64,000 nt of DNA from Candidatus Gastranaerophilales bacterium (GCA_944325605.1 CALVAX010000001.1:62001-126000), one strand, 5' to 3'; numbered from the stretch's first letter, positions 33,464-42,275 are shown. Numbers and translations: made by a program. The notes: generated from the letters alone by a model not told the origin.

Positions 33464-33565
33464 AAAATTTGTGTGAGTAAATGTAGATTTATAAGTTTTT
33501 GCAGTAAAAATGCTTACGATATTTAATTCAAAAGACTTATTTTATCTTTGAATTTTCAAATATTT

Positions 33566-33937
33566 TTATACTGTATGAAATTCATCCAGTGCTTCAAGCA
33601 TATTAAATGTACTTACAGCAGAAGTACCAACACGGCCGGTCACACCAGGTCTGTTTAACTCTTTTTGCAATGCAGCCATTTCTTTGCCTGAAAGACCTTT
33701 TGTGAAAGCTTTGTCAATAGCAAAATCTGTTGACAATGTAAGTGCTTTTCCGTATGCTGAACCCGCATTCTGAGTCAAAAGGTCAAAGCCGACTTCCTTA
33801 TTGTCATGTCTTACTAAATCTATAGTTTCGCTTGATCCGGCTTCTGCTTTTTTTACTTCGCCATTTAGAATGTTGTTCGGCTGGTTAATACCGCCTTTTT
33901 TAAATTGTCCGAAATCTCCGTTAATACCGTAAGTCAT
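33566..33937 (-). CDS. Small soluble protein, unknown function
   Basis: This 123-residue protein, MTYGINGDFGQFKKGGINQP at the start and SAVSTFNMLEALDEFHTV at the end, has Gly/Asn-rich N-terminal and helical C-terminal halves. There is no signal peptide and no recognised family. A strong ribosome site (AAAGGAG) precedes the ATG. The N-terminal style resembles other lineage-specific proteins here. Confidence 0.6.
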   Translation of the reverse strand: MTYGINGDFGQFKKGGINQPNNILNGEVKKAEAGSSETIDLVRHDNKEVGFDLLTQNAGSAYGKALTLSTDFAIDKAFTKGLSGKEMAALQKELNRPGVTGRVGTSAVSTFNMLEALDEFHTV

Positions 33938-34033
33938 CTTAAATCTCCTTTTCTTTTTCTTTTTCTTAATTACTCACATACATCTAATCGGTACATGTTT
34001 TAATAATCTTTAGTGTTTAATCAAGATTTTTTA

Positions 34034-34169
34034 CATTTGTTTACAATCATATATTTTGATTCCTATTAATACTCTTAATCATCTCTTGTATATATAAAGT
34101 ATTTTTTGATATACAAATTGCGTCTTAAGTATATATTTTTCACATTTTTGTAACATTTGTTTACAAATG
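34034..34169. repeat. Repeated CATTTGTTTACAA sites upstream of a LuxR-type gene
   Basis: The 380-nt gap before 34318 holds CATTTGTTTACAA at 34034-34046 and again at 34154-34166, where it extends to the palindrome CATTTGT-TT-ACAAATG (34154-34169). The copies are 120 bp apart. No gene or terminator is evident elsewhere in the gap. Regulator binding is inferred. Confidence 0.4.
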
Positions 34170-34317
34170 ACCTCGGAAAATCGGCTGAATTATCATTATA
34201 GCCAGTACTTTCGACAAAATTAGACTTGTGACTAATATGATTTTGATTATGTTTTGGTAGTATAAACTTATCTGTTTTTAATCATTGAGAGAATAAAAAT
34301 TTACGGGGAACGATGCT

Positions 34318-34521
34318 ATGGAAAAGATTTATCTAACAAATAGACAAAAAGAAGTATTGAGGTATGTTATAGATGGGGACAGCAACCCGGAAATTGCAAA
34401 AAAATTATCCATATCTTTATCCACAGTAAAAGCACATGTCAGTGCAATAATTGACAAATTTCACGTTGAAAGCCGGATTGATGTTACACGGGAGGCGATG
34501 AAAAGAGGTTTTGATATTTAA
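34318..34521 (+). CDS. Stand-alone LuxR/GerE-type HTH protein
   Basis: This 67-residue protein is a full GerE-type domain (LTNRQKEVLRYVIDGDSNPE, then KLSISLSTVKAHVSAIIDKF) with the usual C-terminal helix (DVTREAMKRG). No sensor or receiver domain is present. GGGGAACGATGCT precedes the ATG, similar to the GGGAACG before the related gene at 17914. It has a long 380-nt upstream region with two palindromic sites. Confidence 0.8.
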   Translation: MEKIYLTNRQKEVLRYVIDGDSNPEIAKKLSISLSTVKAHVSAIIDKFHVESRIDVTREAMKRGFDI

Positions 34522-34562
34522 TCTATATTGATTTATCTTAAGGCAAGGGGCTGGTATTGATA

Positions 34563-36365
34563 TTAGTCCTCGTCAAGGCTGAGAACTGCCATAAAGGCTT
34601 CCTGCGGAACTTCAACACGCCCGACGGATTTCATACGTTTTTTACCTTTCTTTTGTTTTTCCAAAAGTTTGCGTTTACGGGAAATGTCTCCGCCGTAGCA
34701 TTTGTCCAGAACGTTTTTGCGCATAGCCTTAATGTTTGTTCTGGCGATTACTCTTCCGCCGACTGCGGCCTGTATCGGAACTTCAAAAAGCTGGCGGGGG
34801 ATAATATCTTTCAATTTTGCGGTTAATTTCTGACCTATATAATAAGCGCTGTCCTCGTGACAGATGACGGAAAGTGCGTCAACTACTTCGCCCGCAAGAA
34901 GAATATCAAGTTTTACGAGTTTTGAACGTTTGTAGTCGCAGAATTCGTAATCCATGCTTGCATAACCTTTTGAGCGGGATTTAAGCTGGTCATAGAAGTC
35001 TGTGATAACTTCACTCAAAGGGATCTGATACTCAAGACTTGCACGGACTTTGTCAATATAGTGCATATTTACAAAAATTCCCCGTTTAGTCTGCGAAAGC
35101 TCCATCAGGGTTCCGACATAATCGTTTGGAGTGATAATCTGTACTCTGACATAGGGTTCTTCGATATAATCCCTGTACTGTGCAGGCGGAAGATTTGCAG
35201 GGTTGTCAATTTCAACCATCTCGCCATTGGTTTTGTAAACATGGTAGACAACAGAAGGGGCAGTAGTCACAAGCGCAAGGTTATATTCTCTTTCAAGCCT
35301 TTCCTGCGCAATTTCCATATGAAGCATTCCTAAAAACCCGCATCTGAAGCCAAACCCCAGAGCACTTGATGTTTCCGGCTCAAAAGTAATACTGCTGTCG
35401 TTAAGTTTTAGTTTTTCCAGAGCCTCTTTAAGGTCGTGATAATCGTCATTATCCACCGGATACATCCCGGAAAATACCATAGGCAGTGCTTCTTTATACC
35501 CCGGAAGCGGTTCTTTGGCCGGATTTTCAACGGTTGTAATCGTATCTCCGACAAATCTGGTTAATTCCTTGATTGACCCTGCAAAATATCCGACGTCCCC
35601 GCAGACAAGTTCATTCACCTGAACTCTTGAAGGTGTTAGATACCCCAGTTCTACAATTTCGTATTCTTTGCCTGATGCCATAAATTTAACTTTGTCACCG
35701 AGGCGCATTTTGCCGTCAATAATCTTAAAGAAACAAAGTGTTCCGAGATACTGGTCATAAGCGCTGTCAAAAACAAGCGCCCGCAGGGGTTTTTCTGTTG
35801 TATCCGCCGGCGGAGGAATTAAATCAACAACAGCTTCAAGAACATCTTCAATCCCGATACCGGCTTTTGCGCTTACAGGAATCGCATAAGAAGCGTCAAT
35901 CCCGAGGACTTCTTCGATTTCAGCCTTAACCCGCTCGACATCTGATGACGGAAGGTCGATTTTATTAATGACAGGAATAATTTCAAGGTTTTGCTCAATA
36001 GCAAGATAAACATTCGCAAGAGTCTGCGCTTCAACCCCCTGAGTTGCGTCTACAATAAGCAAAGCACCCTCACAGGCCGCAAGCGAACGTGACACTTCAT
36101 AAGAAAAGTCAACGTGTCCGGGGGTGTCAATCAGGTTAAGAATATATTCTTTGCCGTCTTTTGCTTTGTAATTCATACGGGCAGCGTTAAGCTTGATGGT
36201 AATCCCTCTTTCACGCTCAATGTCCATGCTGTCAAGAATTTGATCCTGCATATCCCGCTGGGCGACCGTACCTGTTGCTTCAAGCAGTCTGTCGGCAAGT
36301 GTTGATTTTCCGTGGTCTATGTGGGCAATAATACAAAAATTGCGCACGTTATCTCTGTATTTCAT
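34563..36365 (-). CDS. lepA: Elongation factor 4 (back-translocating GTPase LepA)
   Basis: This 600-residue ribosomal GTPase has G1 [20 protein letters not shown]2 [11 protein letters not shown]3 DTPGHVDF, G4 NKIDLP and the LepA-specific C-terminal domain ([20 protein letters not shown]). The start at 36365 gives the normal family length; the frame is open 123 nt further, into module D. TTGCAG, a 16-nt spacer and TATAAT (36372-36377, minus strand) end 6 nt before the ATG, with no ribosome site, so the message is probably leaderless. Confidence 0.96.
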   Translation of the reverse strand: MKYRDNVRNFCIIAHIDHGKSTLADRLLEATGTVAQRDMQDQILDSMDIERERGITIKLNAARMNYKAKDGKEYILNLIDTPGHVDFSYEVSRSLAACEGALLIVDATQGVEAQTLANVYLAIEQNLEIIPVINKIDLPSSDVERVKAEIEEVLGIDASYAIPVSAKAGIGIEDVLEAVVDLIPPPADTTEKPLRALVFDSAYDQYLGTLCFFKIIDGKMRLGDKVKFMASGKEYEIVELGYLTPSRVQVNELVCGDVGYFAGSIKELTRFVGDTITTVENPAKEPLPGYKEALPMVFSGMYPVDNDDYHDLKEALEKLKLNDSSITFEPETSSALGFGFRCGFLGMLHMEIAQERLEREYNLALVTTAPSVVYHVYKTNGEMVEIDNPANLPPAQYRDYIEEPYVRVQIITPNDYVGTLMELSQTKRGIFVNMHYIDKVRASLEYQIPLSEVITDFYDQLKSRSKGYASMDYEFCDYKRSKLVKLDILLAGEVVDALSVICHEDSAYYIGQKLTAKLKDIIPRQLFEVPIQAAVGGRVIARTNIKAMRKNVLDKCYGGDISRKRKLLEKQKKGKKRMKSVGRVEVPQEAFMAVLSLDED

Positions 36366-36445
36366 AATTTTATTATATTGAGAAAATCCCGAACTGCAAG
36401 AGCGGCAGTTAAAACCTGAAAAATTAAAAATATTTCCTTTTAATC

Positions 36446-36474
36446 TTGACCCGAAACAATTGTTTTCATATAAT
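36446..36474 (+). promoter_or_regulatory. Sense promoter of module D
   Basis: TTGACC (36446-36451), 17-nt spacer, TATAAT (36469-36474); start near 36481. The promoter is divergent from lepA. The leader matches B and C; its clasp AAGCCCT (36487-36493) pairs with GGGGCTT (36633-36639), keeping pairing through a G-U change. Confidence 0.75.
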
Positions 36475-36565
36475 AAGGCTAAGGGCAAGCCCTAATTCAC
36501 ATTAACTTTTCCGGAAAGCGCAAACTATAAATTTGTCAAACTTTTCAGGAAAGGGGGTGATAAAG

Positions 36566-36631
36566 TTGGTTATAAATCAAATAGAGCTAGTTATTATCCT
36601 TGCGATAATACTAGCCCTAAAAACCAAATAA
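36566..36631 (+). CDS. 21-residue hydrophobic peptide, module D (type I toxin-like)
   Basis: TTG at 36566 lies 8 nt after GGGGG of the ribosome site (AAAGGGGGTGAT), the spacing of modules B and C. The peptide begins MVINQIE, has the core LVIILAIILALK and ends TK. It differs from the module C peptide at a few conservative positions, so the hydrophobic protein, not only the RNA, appears to be kept. The ORF holds TAGAGCTAG (36582-36590) / CTAGCCCTA (36611-36619), one mismatch. Confidence 0.68.
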   Translation: MVINQIELVIILAIILALKTK

Positions 36632-36671
36632 CGGGGCTTTTAATGAGAGGACGGCAATCCTCTCGCCCTTA
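36573..36671 (-). ncRNA. Predicted antisense RNA of module D
   Basis: The minus-strand promoter is TTGAAA (36700-36705), 16-nt spacer, TATAAT (36678-36683), with start near 36671. The hairpin inside the ORF followed by TTTGATTTATA would end it near 36573. It is complementary to the sense 3' region. Confidence 0.62.
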
Positions 36672-36677
36672 TTTTTT
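36645..36677 (+). terminator. Sense terminator of module D
   Basis: GAGAGGA (36645-36651) pairs with TCCTCTC (36658-36664), followed by GCCCTTATTTTTT. The hairpin sequence is unrelated to B and C, so structure rather than sequence is kept. Confidence 0.75.
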
Positions 36678-36778
36678 ATTATAACCTATTTTTCTAAAAT
36701 TTCAACCCGCATAGAACCAAAGCCGGAACGGCGAAGCCGTTCCGGTCTGGTATTTAATCTGTCTGTCTGTTCTGTTTT

Positions 36779-37690
36779 TTATTTTTTGAATTCCTTCATT
36801 AATCTGACAAACTCTAAATCGTCTTTAAGCCCCGCAATAGAGCTTTCGCCTAACGTTAACTCCTGAGAACTTTTTATATTTTTTATATAATCGTCGGTAT
36901 TTTTAATATCCGGCTTTATTTTTAATATCCGGCTGTTAGGCTGAAAACCATATTTACCCATTTCTTTCCTGATTTCTTTTAATTCCGCAAAATCTTCTGT
37001 TGAAATCTTTTTCAATTTTGCAAGCGCCACATCTTTGCCGGCAGCTCCTTTTTTAAACACATCCGGGTCGAATGTTTTTGCTTTAGGCCCCTTTGGAGCA
37101 CCTGAAAGTGCTTCTCCTGCCTCACGCCAATTTCTTTGTATATTATTTGCATGACCTGCAATTCCTCTGTAAAGTCCACGTCTGACGTTGTCTTCGGTTT
37201 TACCGGTGTAGCGGCTTATCAAACCTACAGCTTCTTCTTCATTCAATTCTGCTGCAACTCTGAAAGCTTTGCCTGAATCTGCTTCGACTGACGTAATTCC
37301 TTTTCTGCGGGAAACGGCAGCACCCAGATCATCCACATCAAGCTGTTTGCCGAAATCTCCAAAACCGTTAGTGCGGAGGATATTTCCGTTTTCGCCGACA
37401 TTCAGACGGTATTTGATAATGCTTTCTGTCGTTCCGGGGTTTTGAAGTGAAACAGCACCGTTTGCAACCACTTCTTTGCCGTCACGAAGTCTGAATGCCG
37501 CAATGTTATAGTTTGATTTTGCTTTGTAAGCCACATCCAATTGCGGATCTGCCATTCTGCCAATGACCTGTGCCACTTTCTCGTCTTTTGCGAGCATTTT
37601 TAACTGTTTTCCGCCGAGCGACAAGGCGCCTTTGCTGCCTTCAAGTTTTGAAATCATACCTATAACTTTAGATATTGATAAATAATTCAT
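36779..37690 (-). CDS. Protein of unknown function
   Basis: This is a 303-residue soluble protein. The start at 37690 (MNYLSISKVIGMISKLEGS) has AAGGAG 8 nt upstream; the frame is open 189 nt further but without a ribosome site. Two alpha/beta-like halves are visible (LRDGKEVVANGAVSLQNPG; LKKISTEDFAELKEIRKEMG). No motif I recognise. It follows module D in the opposite orientation, separated by a short GC-rich hairpin. Confidence 0.6.
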   Translation of the reverse strand: MNYLSISKVIGMISKLEGSKGALSLGGKQLKMLAKDEKVAQVIGRMADPQLDVAYKAKSNYNIAAFRLRDGKEVVANGAVSLQNPGTTESIIKYRLNVGENGNILRTNGFGDFGKQLDVDDLGAAVSRRKGITSVEADSGKAFRVAAELNEEEAVGLISRYTGKTEDNVRRGLYRGIAGHANNIQRNWREAGEALSGAPKGPKAKTFDPDVFKKGAAGKDVALAKLKKISTEDFAELKEIRKEMGKYGFQPNSRILKIKPDIKNTDDYIKNIKSSQELTLGESSIAGLKDDLEFVRLMKEFKK

Positions 37691-37880
37691 AGTTTTTACT
37701 CCTTTTTGTTTTTTCTTAATTTTTCCCTGACATAGCTGTTGAAATCCCGCACAAGCCGGAATAAGGCTGCAACTGCCGTTTTCCGGAGTGCTTAATCCAA
37801 TTTTCTTTTTTGTAATTGAAATTTCCCTTACTCTTTTATTAAAACAAAAAGGCGAAAAGTATTGCCACGCCCGCATCACA

Positions 37881-37901
37881 TCATATCATATCATATCATA
37901 T
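37881..37901. repeat. Short tandem repeat (TCATA)n
   Basis: TCATA is repeated four times plus one base, 190 nt upstream of the start at 37690. Such repeats can vary in length by slipped replication; no promoter spacing link is evident. Confidence 0.7.
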
Positions 37902-37989
37902 AGCAGATTATATAAGGGTTTCGGACATTTTGAAACTCACATTTACATTTTGTTACAATTCTTTTGCTTGAGCCGTCATATCAGGCTTA

Positions 37990-38457
37990 TCATTTTGAAC
38001 ATATCTGCTGTTTTTCCAGCTCCAGCAGCTTTTTCTTAATCTCCAGACCGCCAGCATATCCGGTTAAACTTCCGTTTTTGCCGATTACTCTGTGGCAAGG
38101 AATTATTATTGGAATTTTATTTTTGTTATTCGCCATCCCGACTGCTCTTGAGGCTTTCGGGTTGCCTGCAGACCGCGCTATATCAAGATAAGATACTGTT
38201 TTGCCATACGGGATTTTCATCAGGGCATGCCAGACAGATTTCTGAAAATCCGTGCCTTCAAGCTTGAGCGGAATATCAAAAGTTTTGCGGTTTCCTTCAA
38301 AATATTCTGTCAGTTGTCTGTAAGTTTCTTTTATGACAGGAGTTTCAAGCCTCTTGCCGGAAAGTTCAAAAAAAGAAAGCTTTGTCAAAAAATCGTCCTC
38401 CGCTTCTATATAAAGCTTCCCGACAGGCGTGTCATAATCATAAAAAGTTCTCATCAA
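37990..38457 (-). CDS. ogt: Methylated-DNA--protein-cysteine methyltransferase
   Basis: This 155-residue suicide repair protein moves alkyl groups from O6-methylguanine to its active Cys in IIIPCHRVIGKNGSLTGYAGG (about residue 123). The N-terminal RNase H-like domain (YDYDTPVGKLYIEAEDD) and the HTH with KIPYGKTVSYLDIARSAGNP are present. Length is typical of Ogt. The ribosome site AAGGAGG precedes the ATG. Confidence 0.96.
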   Translation of the reverse strand: MMRTFYDYDTPVGKLYIEAEDDFLTKLSFFELSGKRLETPVIKETYRQLTEYFEGNRKTFDIPLKLEGTDFQKSVWHALMKIPYGKTVSYLDIARSAGNPKASRAVGMANNKNKIPIIIPCHRVIGKNGSLTGYAGGLEIKKKLLELEKQQICSK

Positions 38458-38502
38458 AAAAGCCTCCTTCTTTATTATATAAGAAAAAGGCTTTTTTAAA
38501 TT

Positions 38503-39228
38503 TTAATATGCAAGATAATCAATTACAGCTTTTGCAAAATTTTTGGCCGACTGAAAGTTCTGCGCTGTAATGAGATTTCCGTCAGTAATCACGTTTACGG
38601 CACCGGGTTTGTCCTCTATAAAACTTGCACCTTCATCAAGAAGTGCATCCTGAAGAAAGAAAGGTGTCAGTTTATCTTTTTTGTAAAATCTTTCTTCTTC
38701 ATTTGTAAAAGAAGTAAGTTTTCTTCCGCTCACAAAAGGAATTCCGTTTTCTTTTGCGGGTAAAAGCCCTGCAGGCCCGTGGCAAATTGCGGCAATAAGC
38801 TTGCCGTCACGGTTAAACCTGTTTATCACGTCCCCCAGAACTTCGCTTTTTGCAAGGTCAAACATAGGGCCGTGCCCTCCAGGTAAAACAATTGCATCAA
38901 AACTGTCTGAATCAATTGTATCCAGAGCCTCCGTGTCATTAAGCGCTTTTCTGGCATCATCCCAGATTATATCTTCAAACAGGTTCTCGCTCTCCGGGTC
39001 AACCGGCGCAATTTCACCGGTCAAAGTCGCTACAGCAACCTCAAACCCGTTTTTCTTAAACTCGTTATATGGAACGGCAAACTCCTCAAACCATACACCT
39101 GTCTTTGTATGGTCTTTATCATTAAACTCACACGCATTTGTCACAACCATAAGAATTCTTGACGGCTTTTGCGGTGCAGTTTCCGCAATCATCTCTTCTT
39201 CTATTGTTATTTTTTCTTCGTCAATCAT
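38503..39228 (-). CDS. DJ-1/PfpI-family protein
   Basis: This 241-residue protein of the class I glutamine amidotransferase-like superfamily has the nucleophile elbow LIAAICHGPAGLL (Cys near residue 136, followed by His) and DAIVLPGGHGPMFDLAKS. The long variant with NACEFNDKDHTKTGVWFEEF near the start resembles Hsp31/YhbO-type glyoxalase III or deglycase proteins. The ribosome site GGAGG is strong. It lies 46 nt upstream of ogt on the same strand; both may respond to chemical damage. Confidence 0.9.
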   Translation of the reverse strand: MIDEEKITIEEEMIAETAPQKPSRILMVVTNACEFNDKDHTKTGVWFEEFAVPYNEFKKNGFEVAVATLTGEIAPVDPESENLFEDIIWDDARKALNDTEALDTIDSDSFDAIVLPGGHGPMFDLAKSEVLGDVINRFNRDGKLIAAICHGPAGLLPAKENGIPFVSGRKLTSFTNEEERFYKKDKLTPFFLQDALLDEGASFIEDKPGAVNVITDGNLITAQNFQSAKNFAKAVIDYLAY

Positions 39229-39409
39229 AAAACCTCCGTTTTTTAATATTTTTTCGTAAAATCAGATTTTACAAATTGCCGCGGCAGGCAATCTTTACAA
39301 TTCTTTTGTTTAATGCCCCTTAAAAATTTTTATGATATTATAATTTGTACAAAATGAACTTTTTTATGTACTTAGTCGTTCTATCATTGTAGGAAACAGG
39401 AGAAAAATA

Positions 39410-39892
39410 ATGAAAAAAATATTATCTATAGTTTTTTTATTCGGATTGTTTTTGACAACAGGCTTGCAGGCTTTTGCAGATGATGCAGCAGACGCCAAGG
39501 CTTTTTTTGAAAATTATGTAAAAGCCGCAAACAGTTACAGCCCGACAATTGAAAAAATGTATTCTCCAAACGCCAAAATCATCAGACAGGTTGTAAAACC
39601 TGACGGCGGACTTGTTGATGTAACAACCGACACCGCAACTTATATGAAACAGATGAAACTAGGGCAGGCAGGCGCTAAACTCAGAAATTACAAAAACAAC
39701 TACACTGATATAACAGTCACCAAATCAGGAAACGGCTACAAAGTAAGTTCACTCCGCCAGCCATCAGGCGAAACTTACAAACTTAAAACATACATGATTC
39801 TAACCAAACAACCGGACGGCAAATGGCTGATTACAGAAGAAATGATGCAGACCAAACAGCAAATTTTCCTTAAATATGCAAACAAAAAATAA
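39410..39892 (+). CDS. Secreted NTF2-like protein
   Basis: This 160-residue protein has a signal peptide (MKKILSIVFLFGLFLTTGLQ, then AFADDAAD) and a mature part fitting a SnoaL/NTF2-like cone fold: DAKAFFENYVKAANSYSPTI, then MYSPNAKIIR and late strands ending TYMILTKQPDGKWLITEEM. Such domains bind small ligands or serve as dimerisation units; no catalytic set is clear. Ribosome site CAGGAG. It is 32 nt upstream of aroC on the same strand. Confidence 0.7.
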   Translation: MKKILSIVFLFGLFLTTGLQAFADDAADAKAFFENYVKAANSYSPTIEKMYSPNAKIIRQVVKPDGGLVDVTTDTATYMKQMKLGQAGAKLRNYKNNYTDITVTKSGNGYKVSSLRQPSGETYKLKTYMILTKQPDGKWLITEEMMQTKQQIFLKYANKK

Positions 39893-39924
39893 TTTCCCTC
39901 AATGCAGGAAGGACAAAAAGAATT

Positions 39925-40989
39925 ATGTATGAAAAATTCAGATTTCTAACAGGCGGCGAGAGCCACGGCAAATGCTTAACCGCAATAATAGAAGGATTAC
40001 CGTCTGGGTTTGAAATAAGCCCTGACTTTATAAACGCCGAACTCAAGCGCCGACAGGAAGGCTACGGCAGAGGCGGGAGGATGAAAATTGAATCAGATAC
40101 CGTCGAAATAACTTCCGGCGTAAGGTTCGGCAAAACAACAGGCGCGCCTGTAACCCTTGTGATTTATAACAAAGATTTCGAAAACTGGGAAAAAATCATG
40201 AGCATCCGCCCTGAAGATGAAACCGGCGAAAAAGCTTTCACAAAATACCGCCCCGGGCACGCTGATTTTTCAGGATCTGTAAAATATAATCACAAAGATT
40301 TGAGAAACATTCTCGAGCGCTCAAGCGCCAGAAAAACAGCAATTGAAACAGCAGTCGGCGCTGTCGCAAAGCAAATTCTTGAAAAATTCAATATCAGAGG
40401 ATATTCAAGAATTCTGCAAATCGGAACGGAAAAAGATAAAGAAAAATTTCACGCAGAAATCGACAAAGCACGCGAAGAAGGCGACTCTCTCGGCGGAAAA
40501 TTCGTCGTAATTTATGAGAACATGCCTGTCGGCTTAGGCTCATTTGTACACTGGGACAGAATGCTTGACGGGCGGATTGCGCAGGCGGTAATGAGCATTC
40601 CGGCTGTAAAAACCGTTTCTGTCGGCAATCATCATTCATACAAACTCCGCGGAAGCGAATTTCATGACGAAATGTTCCTCGAAAACGGCAAAATCGTACG
40701 CGAAACCAACAACGCAGGCGGGATTGAAGGCGGAATGACAAACGGTGAAAACTTACAGATTTTTGCCTCAATGAAACCGATTCCTACAATGAGAAAACCT
40801 CTCAGAACCGTCGATGCCGCCTCTATGGAAGAAACCGAGGCTCATTTTGAACGCTCTGACACCTGTGCGGTTGAAGCATGCGCAGTCATCGCGGAAGCAA
40901 GGATTGCCTGTGTGCTTTTAAATGAAATTCTTCTCAAATACGGCGGAGACAACTTTGACGAAATTATGAGAAATTTTTCAAATAACTAA
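39925..40989 (+). CDS. aroC: Chorismate synthase
   Basis: This 354-residue FMN-dependent enzyme turns EPSP into chorismate, the last shikimate step. Signatures: GESHGKCLTAIIEGLPSGF at the N-terminus, RRQEGYGRGGRMKIE, RPGHADFSGSVKYNHKD with RSSARKTAIETAVGA, and the closing MEETEAHFERSDTCAVEACA. The length is normal. aroK and aroB lie 770 bp downstream beyond a repeat-rich stretch. Confidence 0.97.
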   Translation: MYEKFRFLTGGESHGKCLTAIIEGLPSGFEISPDFINAELKRRQEGYGRGGRMKIESDTVEITSGVRFGKTTGAPVTLVIYNKDFENWEKIMSIRPEDETGEKAFTKYRPGHADFSGSVKYNHKDLRNILERSSARKTAIETAVGAVAKQILEKFNIRGYSRILQIGTEKDKEKFHAEIDKAREEGDSLGGKFVVIYENMPVGLGSFVHWDRMLDGRIAQAVMSIPAVKTVSVGNHHSYKLRGSEFHDEMFLENGKIVRETNNAGGIEGGMTNGENLQIFASMKPIPTMRKPLRTVDAASMEETEAHFERSDTCAVEACAVIAEARIACVLLNEILLKYGGDNFDEIMRNFSNN

Positions 40990-40996
40990 TAAAAAC

Positions 40997-41275
40997 GGGA
41001 TTTATACAGCAAATTTTCACTAAAGATTTTCAAAACTGCGTCATGCTGAGCCGCAGAATCTGCCTGATAGACTATGTAATCCTGAGGCTTTAGCAAAAGG
41101 AGCTCAATCAGCAACAATATTTTGTCATTCTGAGTTTGCGGATTTTCGGTAGGGTGAAGCGAAGCGGAACCCGTAAACTCCGCCCGCCCCCAGAATAATC
41201 CAAGATAGTTTCAGTATCTCCACTGGATTCTGAAATAAATTCAGAATGACAGTAAAGGACAAAATATTATTGTTG
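40997..41275. repeat. Dispersed palindromic repeats between aroC and aroK
   Basis: There is no gene in 40990-41759. From 40997 a degenerate copy of the TATATAGCAAATTCC-type repeat runs to about 41085. A second unit is bounded by CAACAATATTTTGTC (41111) and GACAAAATATTATTGTTG (to 41275), with inner GTCATTCTGA/TCAGAATGAC arms. A related unit recurs at 45080-45360. None contains a believable ORF. Confidence 0.6.
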
Positions 41276-41426
41276 AATAAAAAATCCGTAATTACGGTAT
41301 AATTCCTAACTTTTAGCATCTCTTAGCGAAACATTAACATGGCGAGCACTGTCTGAGCGTAGCGAGTTTGCGAGCCTCGGATTGAGCTTTAGAGATGCTT
41401 TTTGGTCAGCGTGTTTTCTTTTCTTG

Positions 41427-41470
41427 GTACATTCTTTTCTTTTGCATCGCAACAAAAGAAAAGAATGTAC
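41427..41470. repeat. Perfect 18-bp inverted repeat (GTAC family)
   Basis: GTACATTCTTTTCTTTTG (41427-41444) and its exact inverse (41453-41470) with an 8-nt loop form a long hairpin. The GTAC ends and TTCTT core relate it to the repeats at 10011 and 41527. Confidence 0.75.
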
Positions 41471-41526
41471 ATAATAAAAAAATATATTTGATTAGTGAGT
41501 GAAGCTCCGGTCAGGAGCTTCTTTGC

Positions 41527-41556
41527 GGTACTTTCTTGTCGGTACAAGAAAGTACC
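41527..41556. repeat. GTAC-type palindromic repeat, copy 2
   Basis: GGTACTTTCTTGT (41527-41539) and ACAAGAAAGTACC (41544-41556) are perfect 13-bp arms. The left flank GAGCTTCTTTG is shared with copy 1 at 10011. A right-half remnant of the MITE-like family follows to about 41663 (CTCAGAATGACG, then TTGTTATATA). Confidence 0.7.
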
Positions 41557-41759
41557 CTAGTGATAACATATTAAATTGTAAGAGGACTAAGTATCTTAAT
41601 AAATTAGATTCTTCGCTTTGCTCAGAATGACGGGGGTTTATAGTATCTATAAATTTGTTATATAATTTCTAAAAAGCAGGCAAAACATCCGCATTTTAAG
41701 GTGTTAAAAAAGTTTACGCCGGAACAACACGAAATCTTTGTTTAATGTACAATAATTTT

Positions 41760-42275
41760 ATGAAGAATAATATCACGCTGATTGGAATGATGGGGTGCGG
41801 CAAAACAACCACAGCGCAGATTCTTGCTAAAGTTCTGCCGGGCTACACTCTTGTCGACATTGATTCTGAAATCGAAAAAAGCACAGGCAAAAAAATCTCC
41901 GAAATTTTCCTGAAATACGGCGAACAGCATTTCAGAGAGCTTGAAAGTATTAAAATCAGGCAGTTTCTGCAAAATAATAACCAGATAATCTCTGCCGGCG
42001 GAGGGGCTTTTGAAAATCCCGAAAACCGCAGAAGATTTCTCGAAAATTCAAAAGTCTTTTTCCTGAAAGCTTCTCCTTCGACGATTTATGAGCGGATTAA
42101 GGCCGAAAACCACCGCCCTCTTTTAAGAAAGAACTTTTCTATTGAAAAAATTGCAGGTATCCTTACACTCAGAGAAGCCAACTACAAAAAAGCAAACTAC
42201 ATCATAGACACCGATAAAAAAAGTCCTGCCGCAGTCGCCGGAGAAATTATGGGAGTAATCAATGCAAACTCTTAA
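41760..42275 (+). CDS. aroK: Shikimate kinase
   Basis: This 171-residue enzyme phosphorylates shikimate with ATP. Walker A is GMMGCGKTTTAQIL, the shikimate-binding Asp is in LVDIDSEIEKSTGKKISEIF, GEQHFRELE follows, SAGGGAF is the Gly-rich substrate loop, and the lid Arg is in NHRPLLRK. The start at 41760 is chosen because TACAAT ends 6 nt before it (leaderless-like); an ATG at 41745 is the alternative. Its end overlaps aroB by 14 nt, so the two are translationally coupled. Confidence 0.95.
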   Translation: MKNNITLIGMMGCGKTTTAQILAKVLPGYTLVDIDSEIEKSTGKKISEIFLKYGEQHFRELESIKIRQFLQNNNQIISAGGGAFENPENRRRFLENSKVFFLKASPSTIYERIKAENHRPLLRKNFSIEKIAGILTLREANYKKANYIIDTDKKSPAAVAGEIMGVINANS

